Assembly (NCBI GenBank): GCA_019316985.1
Contig: CP079215.1
Location: 4,650,001-4,714,000 of the forward strand
Direction: 5' to 3'
From: Paraniabella defluvii
GTDB lineage: Bacteria; Bacteroidota; Bacteroidia; Chitinophagales; Chitinophagaceae
DNA length: 64,000 nt
Every line of letters starts with the position of its first letter. Positions within the stretch are counted from its first letter, which is position 1. Positions 31,266-42,412 of this stretch are shown here, in pieces. A program made the position numbers and the translations under genes. The notes under the pieces are model-generated. The model was not told where the DNA came from and did no database searches. It saw only the letters and a list, made by a program, of their open reading frames with translations.

Positions 31266-34200
31266 ATGAGAAAATTTTCAAAATACCTTAACCATATTTT
31301 CATGAAATTATTACTGGCTGCTGTATTCTCATGTGTAACGCTGTTTGTGGTTGCACAAGGAAATATTACTGTTACGGGCGTGGTCAAAAGTAAAGAATCG
31401 AACCAGCCTATCAGTAATGTTACAATAAGTATTGGTAAAAATGAAACCGGCGTTACCACCAGTAACGAAAACGGTGAATTTACGATTTCCGTTCCTGCCA
31501 ATACGGTACTTACTTTTTCTTATGCGGGTTATGAGAAGCAGAAGGTTAACCTGAACGGCCGTACGAAACTAGACATTACGCTGGCCGTGAAAGACGGCGG
31601 TATGGAACAGGTAGTGGTACAGGGGTTTCAAAAAGACAAAAACAGTTCAGCACAGGATCCAGTGTTACAATCAGTGGCAAGGATATTCAGGATGTTCCTA
31701 CATCCAATGTAATGGAACTTTTACAGGGCCGTGTAGCAGGTGTTAATATCCAGAATACAACGGGGATGCCCGGCTTTAGTTCGTCTATATTTGTAAGAGG
31801 TGTTTCCAATATAGGCGTGTCTGGTGGCGGCAATGATGCTTTTTATCACCCTCTTCACCCTTGTTTGTTATTGACGGCGTTCCTTTCGATCCCAACACCA
31901 ATTTTGAATATGGTTTTAATCAGGGAGGGCCGGGTATCAGTCCGATCTCACTGATACCTCCGGAAGATATAGAAGATTTTTCCTTTCTGAAAGATGCCAT
32001 GGCTACTTCAGTATATGGTTCAAGGGGAGCAAACGGAGTAATTATCATTACCACCAAAAGGGGACGATCTAAAAAACCGATTATTACCTATACCGGCAAT
32101 TTTGTTTTAAGTGTTCCCCGGGGCTGAAGAGTGTACTTGGAGGTAAAGAAGAAAGAGAAAGCAGGATTAGCAAATATTGGAGAATGACACCACTGCATAT
32201 AGCGGCCGCGACCGGATACAGGAAAACCCATTTTTAGCCGACTACTTAAATCCTTACTATAATAATTCTACCAACTGGCAGTCTATATTTTATCGTCCTA
32301 AATTCAATATGACACATAATATAGCAGCGGCGGGCGGCGACACAAAATTCAACTACAAATCTAACCTGTCTTACTATAATGAACGAGGTATTATCGAAAA
32401 CACGGGCTTTGCGAGATATACAATGGGTTTGAATACAGAATATATGCCAACACAGCGGTTCAGACTTTTTACCTCTATAACGGCCTCACTGGGCAATCAG
32501 AGTATGGGTAGCGGTACAGGTATGATGCAGGGCGGCGTAGCCACGGCGGCATCGGCAAGTTCATTATTGCCTCCTCCGTCTTTTTTAGTGGTAATACTAC
32601 TGCGTTGGGCGTATCTCAAACCGATAATGAAAATAAAACCGGCCGTTTGGCTGCTAATATGGATGTGCGGTATGAATTGGTAAAAGGATTAAATATCCAG
32701 AATAATTTAAGCTATGACTTCACAACAGGCAGAACCAATACATTTACGCCATCTGCTATCAACAATAACTACTCGCTGAGATATAGTTATGACAGCCGCA
32801 GGGAGGGTATCAATAACAGGGCTTCTCTTAATTATACCACTAACTTCACAGAGGACCACCTGATCAACGCATTTGTATTTTCGGAGGTAAGCCTTGATAA
32901 ATTTATGGCTAAGGCTCAACAACAGTCGGGCACTCCAAACGATCAGTATGAAGGTCCGGTAGGTTATATCTCTAATTTTCAGAGAAGGGGTGGTATACTC
33001 AATAGTAACTATGAAACAAGGCTGTTTGGATATGGCGGCACCTTTCAATATAACTACCGCAAAAAATATGTATTGGATTTCAGTTACCGGTTGGATGGCA
33101 GCTCAACGAACGGACCCAACCAGCCTTTTGTAAAGGTGCCTGCTGTAGGTTTAAGGTGGAACTTTAATAATGAAAAGTTCATGGAGCGGCTCGACTGGGT
33201 CGACTACTCATCTGTCAGGGCCAGCTGGGGCAAAAATATAGTTCCTACTGGTAGCATTTTTGACGCCTATGGCCGCTATGTAACATCCGGGCAATATAAT
33301 AATAATCCTGCCACGGGTCTTAACTGGGAGTACCTGCCCAATGTAGGCCTTCTTCCGAGGATCACCACACAGTTAAGTTATGCGCTGGAAGCAGGATTTT
33401 TAAATGGTAAATTTTCTACTGTTCTTGAATCGTATTATAAGCAACTGGACAATGAGCTATTCAACATAAGTATTGCTGATCACAATGGTTTTGCAAAGTT
33501 TAAGACCAATTATATGAGCCATGTAAACTATGGTTACGAGTTTACGGTTACATATCGCCCTTTTAATAAAGAAAAATTCAGGTGGAATATTTCTGCCAAC
33601 GGGGCCTTTAACCACGATATACTTACCAGGTTGCCTAATGATGTAAGACAGATCCTGCATAAAGATGAATCAACAGTGGGGGCATCCGGCAGGATATATT
33701 ATACCGGCTCGGCAGGAATTCTGTTTCGAATATATTGTACCATTACCGGGGTGTATTTCCGGATGATGCATCAGTGCCTGTTGACCCGTCTACTGGTTTG
33801 CCTTATTATACGCTGGATGGAAATGGCAATAAAGTTTTCTTTAAAGGCGGTGATCCTTATTGGACGGATCTTGACGGAAACTATATACTGGACGAACGTG
33901 ATTTGGTTGTTGCGGGTAATGCTTTTCCCAAGTTTACCGGCGGTTTGCAATCGATGCTCACCTATGGATCCTTTACGCTTACCATGAACATGTCGATTAC
34001 TGCAGGCAGGGATATCTTAAACAATTCCCTCGCTCAGCGGCTGGCCAGTTATAACAACCCGGTAGCCAGTCAAAGCAATGCTGCGCTTGTGCCTATCGAT
34101 GAATATAATTTCTGGCAGGGGCCCGGCGATGTGAATGCAACATACCCTAATCCTTATGACTTTACAAGGAGCGACGCTGTTAAGCCTTTTCGTTTTAATC

Positions 34201-34451
34201 AGACATTATTTCAGGAGGATGGCTCTTACTTCAAACTCAATACTGTAACGGTAGGATATAATGTGCCAAAATCCAAAACCCACCGCTATGGTATCAATTA
34301 TTCGCGTATTTACTTTACTGCCAATAACGTGTACACATTTTCGAATTATTCGGGTCCTGATCCTGAAAACGTTACTGACCTGGGGCGCGACAGAGCAGAT
34401 GGATACCCTACCAGGCGCACATATACAATAGGTTTAAACGTTCAATTTTAA
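31266..34451 (+). CDS. SusC/RagA-family TonB-dependent transporter, operon 2 second (frameshifted)
   Basis: About 1064 residues. Signal peptide (LLLAAVFSCVTLFVVAQ), carboxypeptidase-D-like domain (VTGVVKSKESNQPISNVTI to LTFSYAGYEKQKV), link MEQVVVQGFQK, plug (LLQGRVAGVNIQNTTGMPGF, FVIDGVPFDPN, DAMATSVYGSRGANGVIIIT) and barrel ending YTIGLNVQF. At least five single-base losses occur, near 31655, 31710, 31855, 32120, 32600 and 33725. It starts two bases after the DUF5007 stop and lies five bases before its SusD. There is no promoter element here, which supports one long operon from 24958. Confidence 0.93.
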
Positions 34452-34456
34452 TTTTT

Positions 34457-36082
34457 ATGAAGATGAAAATAAAATGCTTACTAATACTGGCTGTTGTTCT
34501 CGGGATAACAGGAGGCTGTAAAAAGTTCCTGAACGTTAAACCTCTTGATGATCTTTCGGGAAACAACTTCTGGGAAACACAGGCGGATGTAGAAAGGTTT
34601 ACCAATGATGTCTATCGCATTTTCAAAGACGAATTTGCCATGAAGACCGCTGTGCTTTTTATGGGAGATGTAAGATGCGCTCCTGTAGTAGTAGGTGCCG
34701 CTTATCCGCCAAGGGGCGACGTAACTTTTCTCTCCAGGAACGACCTGAGAAATGCTATCGCTGCTGATGCAAGCCGTACCAGTCCTACTTATGACGCTAT
34801 CAGGGAGTGGTGGCAACGAAATACACGGTGGGACCTTATAGACGACTGGTCTCCGCTTTTCAAGGTGGTACAGGCTGCCAATATATTGTACGAAGAAGCG
34901 CCTAAAGTGCAGGCAAAGGATCCGGGCCTTTCCGATAAGATGGTGAGGCAATACCAGGGTGAAGCCGTTTTCATGCGCTGCCTTTCTTATTTTTATCTGA
35001 TCAGGCTATATTCGGATGTTCCTTATTATACCAATGCGTACAATGAGAAGTCTTTACCTCGCACCAGTCATGTAGAAGTAGCTAAAAAGTGCCTGGAAGA
35101 CCTCGAGCGTCATCGTACAGATGTACCCTGGGCTTACCCCGACCCGACTTACAGGGCAATAAGGGCCATGCAAAGCAGCATGCTGGCATTGGAAATGCAT
35201 TTTAATATGTGGCTGGCGGGCTTCGATAAAACCAATGCCAATGCTTATTATCAAAAAGTAGATGAGCTGGGCGATATCCTTTACAATCAGGGAGAGCTGG
35301 AAATGGGCGTGTTAAAGCTTTACCCGATCAGCCAGATATTTACTGTATTCCAGGGCCGGTCGCAGGAGGGATTATTTGAAATACCGCAGAATATTAACTA
35401 TGGCCTATTTCCTCAAAACAGGCGTATGACTTATGCCGGAACGGTAATTTGGGAAAGTAACCTTACCAATAATTCTAATGCCAATAGTGTAGAAGATAAT
35501 GTTGAGATGAATTATATGTCGGGGTTCCTGAGAACATTATATCCCGACGAGCAGCCGGATGACCGCATTAAAGCCTGGTTCACTTTTAATAATGTGAACA
35601 CTATGTATGCAGCCAATTCGCAAATGCTGAAGTTTTACAATATCGCATTAGGCCCGAAGGGTGGCGATAATGCACTCAGTAATAACTATTTTATATTTCG
35701 CTATCCTGATGCTATTTTATTACAGGCAGAAGCACTGGCATCTATGGCGAATGCTGAGGGAACGGCAGCCGGCGCTTATAATGATAAGGCTGCACAACTT
35801 TTAAACAGGATCAGGTCAAGAGCTAACACTGCTTTATTTCCTGCCAATCCTGGTGAAGGCAGTTTATTAGATGCTATTTTCTACGAGAGATGTAAGGAGC
35901 TAATGGGAGAGGGGCATTACTATTATGATATGGTGCGCACCGGAAGAATATACAATCCGAAGTTCAATTACACGAACAGCATGTCTTATGGCCAGTTTTT
36001 GCAAGGCGCCTGGACCTGGCCTATCAATAAAAAAGCACAAACCAACAACCCACTGATTCAATTAAACAATTATTGGAATTAA
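34457..36082 (+). CDS. SusD/RagB-family lipoprotein, operon 2 second
   Basis: Intact, 541 residues. Lipobox LGITGGC (Cys near 21), then KKFLNVKPLDDLSGNNFW, the family's N-terminal signature. The helical core has YQGEAVFMRCLSYFYLIRLYSDVPYY near residues 163-188. The C terminus carries FRYPDAILLQAEALAS, LLNRIRSRANT and FYERCKELMGEGHYYYDMVRTG, then the final WPINKKAQTNNPLIQ. It is one of the few long genes in the window with no frameshift. It overlaps nothing and is followed two bases later by the FAS1 gene. Confidence 0.95.
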   Translation: MKMKIKCLLILAVVLGITGGCKKFLNVKPLDDLSGNNFWETQADVERFTNDVYRIFKDEFAMKTAVLFMGDVRCAPVVVGAAYPPRGDVTFLSRNDLRNAIAADASRTSPTYDAIREWWQRNTRWDLIDDWSPLFKVVQAANILYEEAPKVQAKDPGLSDKMVRQYQGEAVFMRCLSYFYLIRLYSDVPYYTNAYNEKSLPRTSHVEVAKKCLEDLERHRTDVPWAYPDPTYRAIRAMQSSMLALEMHFNMWLAGFDKTNANAYYQKVDELGDILYNQGELEMGVLKLYPISQIFTVFQGRSQEGLFEIPQNINYGLFPQNRRMTYAGTVIWESNLTNNSNANSVEDNVEMNYMSGFLRTLYPDEQPDDRIKAWFTFNNVNTMYAANSQMLKFYNIALGPKGGDNALSNNYFIFRYPDAILLQAEALASMANAEGTAAGAYNDKAAQLLNRIRSRANTALFPANPGEGSLLDAIFYERCKELMGEGHYYYDMVRTGRIYNPKFNYTNSMSYGQFLQGAWTWPINKKAQTNNPLIQLNNYWN

Positions 36083-36084
36083 TT

Positions 36085-36827
36085 ATGGCTAAGATTCTTT
36101 ATCAGTTCTTTTTATGGAGCATTATTTGCCTGGCTGCCAGCTCCTGTAAAAAAGATTATTATATAGATACCGGGGTTAATGAAGCCAGGTTTGACGGCAC
36201 CATTATGGAGTACCTGGAAAAAGACCCTTTTACTTTGATACCCTGGTGCGTGTTATCAAGCATGCCGGCTTGGAATCTGTTTTGCAAAATGATCAGGTTA
36301 CTTTTTTTGCGCCTCCGGATCCGTGTTTTGACAAAATTATAAGATATGTCAATGAGGTACAGTTAGAGCGGGGAAGAGATAGTGTGACCCGGTTTGAGCA
36401 AATCAAACCTGCGGTTTGGAAGAAGTTCCTGAGCCTGTATATTTTTCCCGGCAACCGCGGGCTTAAAGATTACAACCAGATCGATACGCTGGCCCTGGAC
36501 ACCTATCGCGGTAACTTGTTTGAGTCAATCGATAACCAGGTGGTGAATATCGGCGTTATATATAATGATGCAGTTAACAACAATGGTACGCCCGGTGACC
36601 TGACCGATGATATAACCCTGAAGTATAAAGGGTACCGGCAATTGATGTTGTCATACCTATACGATTTTGGCGGTTCATTTGGAATACGGTGGTATAATGC
36701 GCCTGTAGCTACCTCCGACATTGCACCGCGTAACGGCAGATTGCACATCCTGAAATATCGCAATCATACATTCGGCTTTTATCCTTTCAGATTCGGCCAG
36801 GCTGCAGATGAGGCGGGTATCGAATAA
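36085..36827 (+). CDS. Fasciclin-like lipoprotein, operon 2 second (one frameshift)
   Basis: About 248 residues. Signal and lipobox read FFLWSIICLAASSC, then KKDYYIDTG. A missing base near 36240 separates the first part; after repair DPFYFDTLVRVIKHAGLESVL leads into the H1 box QVTFFAPPDPCFDKII. The rest is divergent, with an inserted region (YNDAVNNNGTPGDLTDD) and the end NGRLHILKYRNHTFGFYPF, where the H2 box would be. Start chosen at ATG 36085, just after the SusD stop. Position and build mirror the FAS1 protein at 29498. Confidence 0.82.
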
Positions 36828-36856
36828 TCAACTTATATCAAATACTATATCAAAGT

Positions 36857-38460
36857 ATGAGAAATCTTTTTTCAATAATAGCTGCGGGTCTTCTTCTTTC
36901 AATGATTATATCGGGATGTGAAAAAGACGAAACGTTTTCAGATCCCTATGGGGGCGGCCAGTCGCTGCTGCCAATAAGGTTTTCAATAAAGCGCCCACGC
37001 CGTCGAGAGGCGTTGCAGGACAGGACATGACATTTTATGTAACCGGATTGGGATCTGCGAGCGCAACAGAAATTAAGTTCCTGGCAAGTGACCTGGAAGC
37101 GGGTATTAAAAATATAACAGATAGCACTATCACCATAACGTTGCCCCAGAACGTGAGCTCCGGCGCTGCGTCGCTACGGGTAGATGGCCAGGTATTTCAG
37201 GGCCCTAACATATTTATAGAAGGTAAGCTGTATAGGGATGCTACTTTTAAATCAGGAATAGGAACGAACGGGTCGATATTTGATATATTGCCCGACAATG
37301 GCCAGTATATTATTGCAGGCAGGTTCTCTTCTTACGGGTTAAATGCGGGGCTGTCAAGTATCACAAAAATCAATGCATCGGGTGAGAAGGTAGACGGATT
37401 AACCGTAGGGCGAGGGCTTTCTTCCGGCAGTATCTTTTCGTTACTAAGATTACCCAACAATGACCTGATGATTGGCGGTTCGTTTGTGATGTTTGACAGT
37501 GTATCTGACATGGCCAACATCACTTTATTAAATAGTTCGGGATCGCTTCGTACCAGAGAGGTAGAACTGTATGTGGCACCTGATAATTCAGACCCCTCCT
37601 ATGCAAAGGATACCGTGCCCCAGTTTATAGGTAACCTTGGCGGCTTTGTTGACAAACTATACTATTTCAATAATCAGGTTACAGCAGTAGGGGGTATGGC
37701 ATCTTACTATCAGTATTTTTATGAGCGGTCAACAAAAGACAACAAGCTGGTTGCTTTTTCTTCTATTCTACCCGTCAGCCGTATGTTCCTTAGCGGAGAG
37801 GTCGATTCTAATTATTTGTTTAATAAACTAACTCCCAATCAACGCCCTCCTGGTTTTAATGGCAATATAACCGGATCATGGATGCAAAACGATGGAAAGC
37901 TGATTGTAGTAGGCTCTTTTACATCATTCAACGGAGCCAGTTGTAACAGGATTGCACGACTTAATGTCAACGGTACATTGGATCCTACATTCCAGGCAGG
38001 ATCTGCCGCGAACGAAAATATTAATAACATACAATACAATAGTATCGCGCAGAAGTACATAATTACGGGAAGCTTTACCAGTTACAATGGTACTGCTGTT
38101 AATAACATCGCTGTTTTGAACAGTGACGGGTCTCTTTATAATGGTTTTCGTACAAATGGCGCCTTTGCCGGTGGTATACCTACGTTTGCCGGCCAGCTTT
38201 CTAATGGTTTGATAATAGTTACCGGAGGTTTTGAAAAATACAACAACATTACAAGGAAAGGCCTGATGGTGCTGAATGCCGATGGATCATTGGCAGCTGG
38301 CTATAATACTACGGGAGCGTTTAACGGAACAACTTATAAAATGGTGGAAACCAAATCGGGGATCGGTGGCCTACCTGCCGTTATTTTAGTAGGCAGTATC
38401 GACACATTTGAAGGAGAAAGGTGTGGTGGAATATTAAAACTTGTATTCGGAAATCAATAA
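36857..38460 (+). CDS. DUF5008 / IPT-like and delta-60 repeat surface lipoprotein (one frameshift)
   Basis: About 535 residues. Lipobox MIISGC, then EKDETFSDPYGGG. A missing base near 36965 separates it from the main frame, which begins PSRGVAGQDMTFYVTGLG, an IPT/TIG-like fold typical of DUF5008. A propeller of delta-60 (DUF5122) type repeats follows: NGSIFDILPDNGQYIIAGRFSSY, GKLIVVGSFTSFNGASCNRI, ARLNVNGTLDPTFQAGS, YIITGSFTSYNGTAVNNI and GGILKLVF at the end. It is probably exposed on the outer membrane as a binding protein. It occupies the place that DUF5007 has in the first half of the operon. Confidence 0.83.
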
Positions 38461-38551
38461 TCAACTAATGCGTGCTGCAACAATGCAAAATTGCCAGCCA
38501 TCGATCATCATGAAATGTTTGGCTGGTAATACACTAAATAATAAAACGATA

Positions 38552-40309
38552 ATGAAAAAGCTGTTCATTTTCACTATAACAGGCGGGTTGCTTTTATCAG
38601 GGTTTACTGCATGCAACCGTGATTTTGATACCAGGATAGATACAACTGTTGTTCCGGACACAATTGCACATCAGGCTTCATCACAAAATAAAGTGCTGTA
38701 TGTTGTGGTAGACGGTGGTGTTGGCAAAGTAGTAACCGCACAGTCGGTAAGGGACAATGTTTATCCCAATATTAATAACCTTACCAAAACCGCTATTTTT
38801 TCCGGGGCCAGCCTTACAGATGATAGCAACGTAGAAGCCACTACATATGCTGATATGTTCACCGGTGTGAAAAAGGCCAAACATGGCGTGGTAGCCGCTT
38901 CAGGAGCTAATAAATTAAATCAGTACAAACCTTTTATCGACAACCTGTCTGCTGTAAACACCGGCTTTAAGACAAGCGCCTTTGTGCAGTCGGATTTTAT
39001 TTTCAACAACCTGGTGGTAAATGCGGCTGTAAAGCAATTGCTGACATCTGATCAGGCGGTGCAGAGCGCAACTGTAGATAACCTGTCAAGTACCTCGTCT
39101 TCGGTAGTGATAGCGCAGTATACTGGTTTGAAAAAGCTGGTGATGTTGGCGGTTACGGTCCGTCTTCTGCAACCTATCTCGCAGCCTTGCAATCTTTCGA
39201 TACCTTCCTGGGCGCGCTGCTGAATGCTATAAAGAGCAGGTCATCAATAAGAACAGAGAATTGGGTAATTATTATTGCATCCAACAAAGGCGGTAAATAT
39301 GTACTGGGTGAGAACGAAGATGACGGCTCCGACTTCTCTGATACAGAGCGCAATGGGTTTGTAATTATTTCAAATCCTAATTTTAATCTCGATTACTTCG
39401 CCGTTCCTGATATGCGTGAGTATTCAGTAAACGGAACTTCACCCGAGGAGCTGGGGCCCGCAGACAGACAAGGCTCGCTGGATTCTGCATCGGCAAGAAT
39501 ATATAACCTGGGTACTACCGGTAATTATACCATCCAGTTCAAGGCTAATATTACCAACAGGAGTACGAGTGCTACTATTCCGGCAATTCTTTCAAAAAGC
39601 AGTGCGGCCAGCGGTGCGAATCCAACTAATGGCTGGTCGTTTCTTCTACATGCCGGTACCAATACCAACTGGTCTTTCAGGGTAGAAAATAATATAGCCA
39701 ATACCGGGCCGTCTTATGAGCTGGGTGTATGGAATACTTTTACGGCTGTTATATATGATAGTGCTGGTAAACGCTATACGCGCACTTACCTCAATGGCAT
39801 AGCTGGTGGCCGAACCGACATCTCTAACAAATCACTTTCCACCAACTCTAGCCTGATTATAGGAGGCGGACCTTCGTATGGAGCTAATTCTTTCAGGGGA
39901 CGAATATTTGATATCAGAATTTATAATACTGCATTGCCTGAAAATTACATCGTGGCCAACTATTGCAGAACTTTTGTTAATACCGGAGAACCTTTTGCGG
40001 GGAATCTTATCGGGTACTGGCCGGGAGTGGGAGAGAACTCAGGAAGCATCAGAAAAAATATTTATAGATTATTCAACAAGTAAAAGAGACGTGAAGTTTG
40101 GCGCGGCCGCGGTATGGGGCGGCCTGAATGTTTCTGCAAGCGCTAATATTTGCCCGGTTTATCCCGATGTGGAATTAAATAAAATTCCGTTTTCTGTAGA
40201 CATCCCACGGTTTATTTATACCTGGATGGGGATTTTCAATGTACAGGCTTACCAACTGGATGGTAAACTAATAACGCCAACTTACCGGTCAACCGGTTCA
40301 GCCAACTAA
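38552..40309 (+). CDS. DUF4983 protein: alkaline-phosphatase-like fold plus LamG, first copy (frameshifted)
   Basis: About 587 residues. Lipobox LLLSGFTAC near residue 20. The N-terminal half resembles the alkaline phosphatase superfamily: KVLYVVVDGGVG keeps the first metal Asp, and EATTYADMFTGVKKAKHGV holds the nucleophile-like region. The usual SDHG metal motif is replaced by ASNKGG in NWVIIIASNKGG (codons near 39280-39290), so catalysis is doubtful. The second half is a LamG-like jelly roll (YTIQFKANITN, WSFLLHAGTN, TFTAVIYDSAGKRYTRTYLN, FDIRIYNTALPENYIVANY) followed by NLIGYWP and the DUF4983 tail. Frameshifts lie near 39145 and 40030. ATG 38552 is chosen because it opens the lipoprotein signal. 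Probably a surface carbohydrate-binding protein. Confidence 0.8.
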
Positions 40310-40329
40310 ATACTATTAAACGTATCAGG

Positions 40330-42401
40330 ATGAAATCAATAAAAAATGTATTCTGTTTTTGATCGGTGCTGTCGCATTCATGACAAGTTGTTCAAAAATT
40401 ACGGTTACCAGTTTGAAAATGGTACAGGTTCTGTAGGCTATAACGATTCTACGGGTCTTGAAATAGACACAGCTATGGATCGCATAGATGCTTCGAAATT
40501 TACGGCGGCCCAAATCTATCCGGGAATGGTAACGCCTTTACAGCCCCGAATAAAAGATACGATCCTCAATATAGATCTAAATTATCAAACGGCAACCGCC
40601 TCAGATTTACGGGTGAGCGTTTTACCCAGTAACTGGATCAGTACCGGACTTTGGGCGCCGGCAGGAGAGCTGATTAAGATCGTTATTCCTGAAGGCATCT
40701 ATGGGTTAACGGTGCAGGTGGGTTCACATACCGATAATCTCACGGGAAAGGAAGTGCTTCAACGAGACCCGGTTATAGTTGTCAGAAGGACACTTTACCC
40801 TGGTGTCAACTACGTAAGGAATTTATATGGCGGTCTGATTTATATATTGCCCCAGCGGCCATTGGGGCAGGTGCTTCCCATAAGCTTTTCCGGAGTTTGC
40901 GCCGGCGCCAACTTTGTTTTAGGTCAAACTACAGATGAAGAGTGGCGACAGATGATCAGTAAGACATCGGTACCGTTTTTCGAAATTATTGGAAAACGTA
41001 TCGCTTTCACTTTGCCTAAAGCCAACCTTTCCTGGTATCTATACCTAGTCCAACAGCTTTAATGCAAAAATGGGATTCTTTGATCAAGGCGGTGTATTAC
41101 GATTGGTATGGGCTTAGCGACAATAATCCGGATGTTAAAACCGCTCTCCCTATTTGCCCTGGAGAATCGTATTCGATATCCAGCCTTCTGTGGGGGCTAT
41201 GCACAGCGGAGATCCTATTGTTGCAGGGCAAACCTCGGGCTATTTTTACCAGGCGGTAACTATTGGCCAGCTCGAACAGTCTAACTGGGGAGTGTTTCAT
41301 GAAATCGGGCACAATATGCAAATGCATAGCACCTGGACCTTTAGCAACAATGGAGAAGTGACCTGTAATCTTTTTTCTCTTAAGAAGTCATCTATTTATA
41401 ATTATATACCGGGGCCGCTCAATGATGGCTGGTACGGAACCGGCGGACAAACACCAGGAGCTGCATCATTCCTTGCACTAGACTCTTCCGCCAAGGATTG
41501 GTCAGTTCTTACCAATCTCGGTCAATTCTATCCGCGCATGGCTATATATGCACAGATTTTTGAGAAATATGGCTATGGTTTTATGACTTACCTGGCAACA
41601 GCAGCGAGGAATGCACGTTTTACCTCAATAGATAATCAATCTAAAATAGATTTCTTTTATGAACGGTTAAGTGAATATACCCAAACTGATATGTACCGCT
41701 TTATGAGGGAATGGGGATTGAAGGTGAGCCAGACTTCCCGGAATGCTGTTGCTGCAAAAGGCTATCGCAAGCTAATGACGAATGTATGGATGTACAATCC
41801 GATTACTAATACCGGTGGTGACCAGCCTCTGGCTCCCCGGGTACAGTTTGGAAACGGCGCGCCAGGTACCAGCCTGGGATGGACCGTTTCGTCTATTACC
41901 AATGTTCGTGGCGGAACGAACGGCACTTATAATGCATCGTACGATGCTAAAAACTTGCTGGACGGAGATATTAATACCATTTGGCATAGCTGCTTTAATG
42001 GCTGTTATTCCGGTATAAGCAGTACCGGTACCGCTCCCAATAATGGCAGTACCTCGGCAGCGCTTTATCCTTTTAATGCGGTTGTAAAAACGGGAAATGC
42101 TCCGGTAAAGGCCGACGGGTTTTATATCGTGCAAAGGCAAAACGGCAATAGCAATCACATGGACGCTATTACCATTGCAATAAGTGCTGATGGTAACAGC
42201 TGGAATACATTAGGTACTTTCCCGCTTAAAACGGCGGCCAACAGCTCTTCCACCGAAGCGCTTACCAAACAGTTTATAGATCTGCCGGCGCCTGTTACTT
42301 TCCAGTATTTCAGGTTTACCTGGAATGTGCCTCGGGTGAGGCCAACGGCAACAGAAACTCGGCATTTGCCGAAATGGGCGCTTTTTATTATTAATATCTA
42401 A
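40330..42401 (+). CDS. M60-family (gluzincin) metallopeptidase with C-terminal discoidin-like domain (frameshifted)
   Basis: About 692 residues. Lipobox AVAFMTSC after repair near 40360. An N-terminal region with LRVSVLPSNWISTGLWAPAG and IPEGIYGLTVQVGSHTDNL leads to the M60 core. Zinc ligands are in FHEIGHNMQMHS, with His codons 41298-41300 and 41310-41312, the catalytic Glu between them and the downstream Glu of NNGEVTCN at 41355-41357, matching HExxHx(8,28)E. M60 enzymes cleave O-glycosylated mucin-type proteins. A C-terminal F5/8-type C domain follows (NLLDGDINTIWHSCF, GFYIVQRQNGNSNHMDAI, TFQYFRFTWNV). Frameshifts lie near 40360, 40400, 41045 and 41150, and another near 42350 may alter the tail. 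It sits between two DUF4983 genes. Confidence 0.88.
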
Positions 42402-42412
42402 TTTTTGTACTG

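Noticed and set aside
31200..31270. A fourth operon start at the second SusC of operon 2
   Set aside because: Only two bases separate it from the DUF5007 stop, and no copy of the shared promoter element lies upstream.
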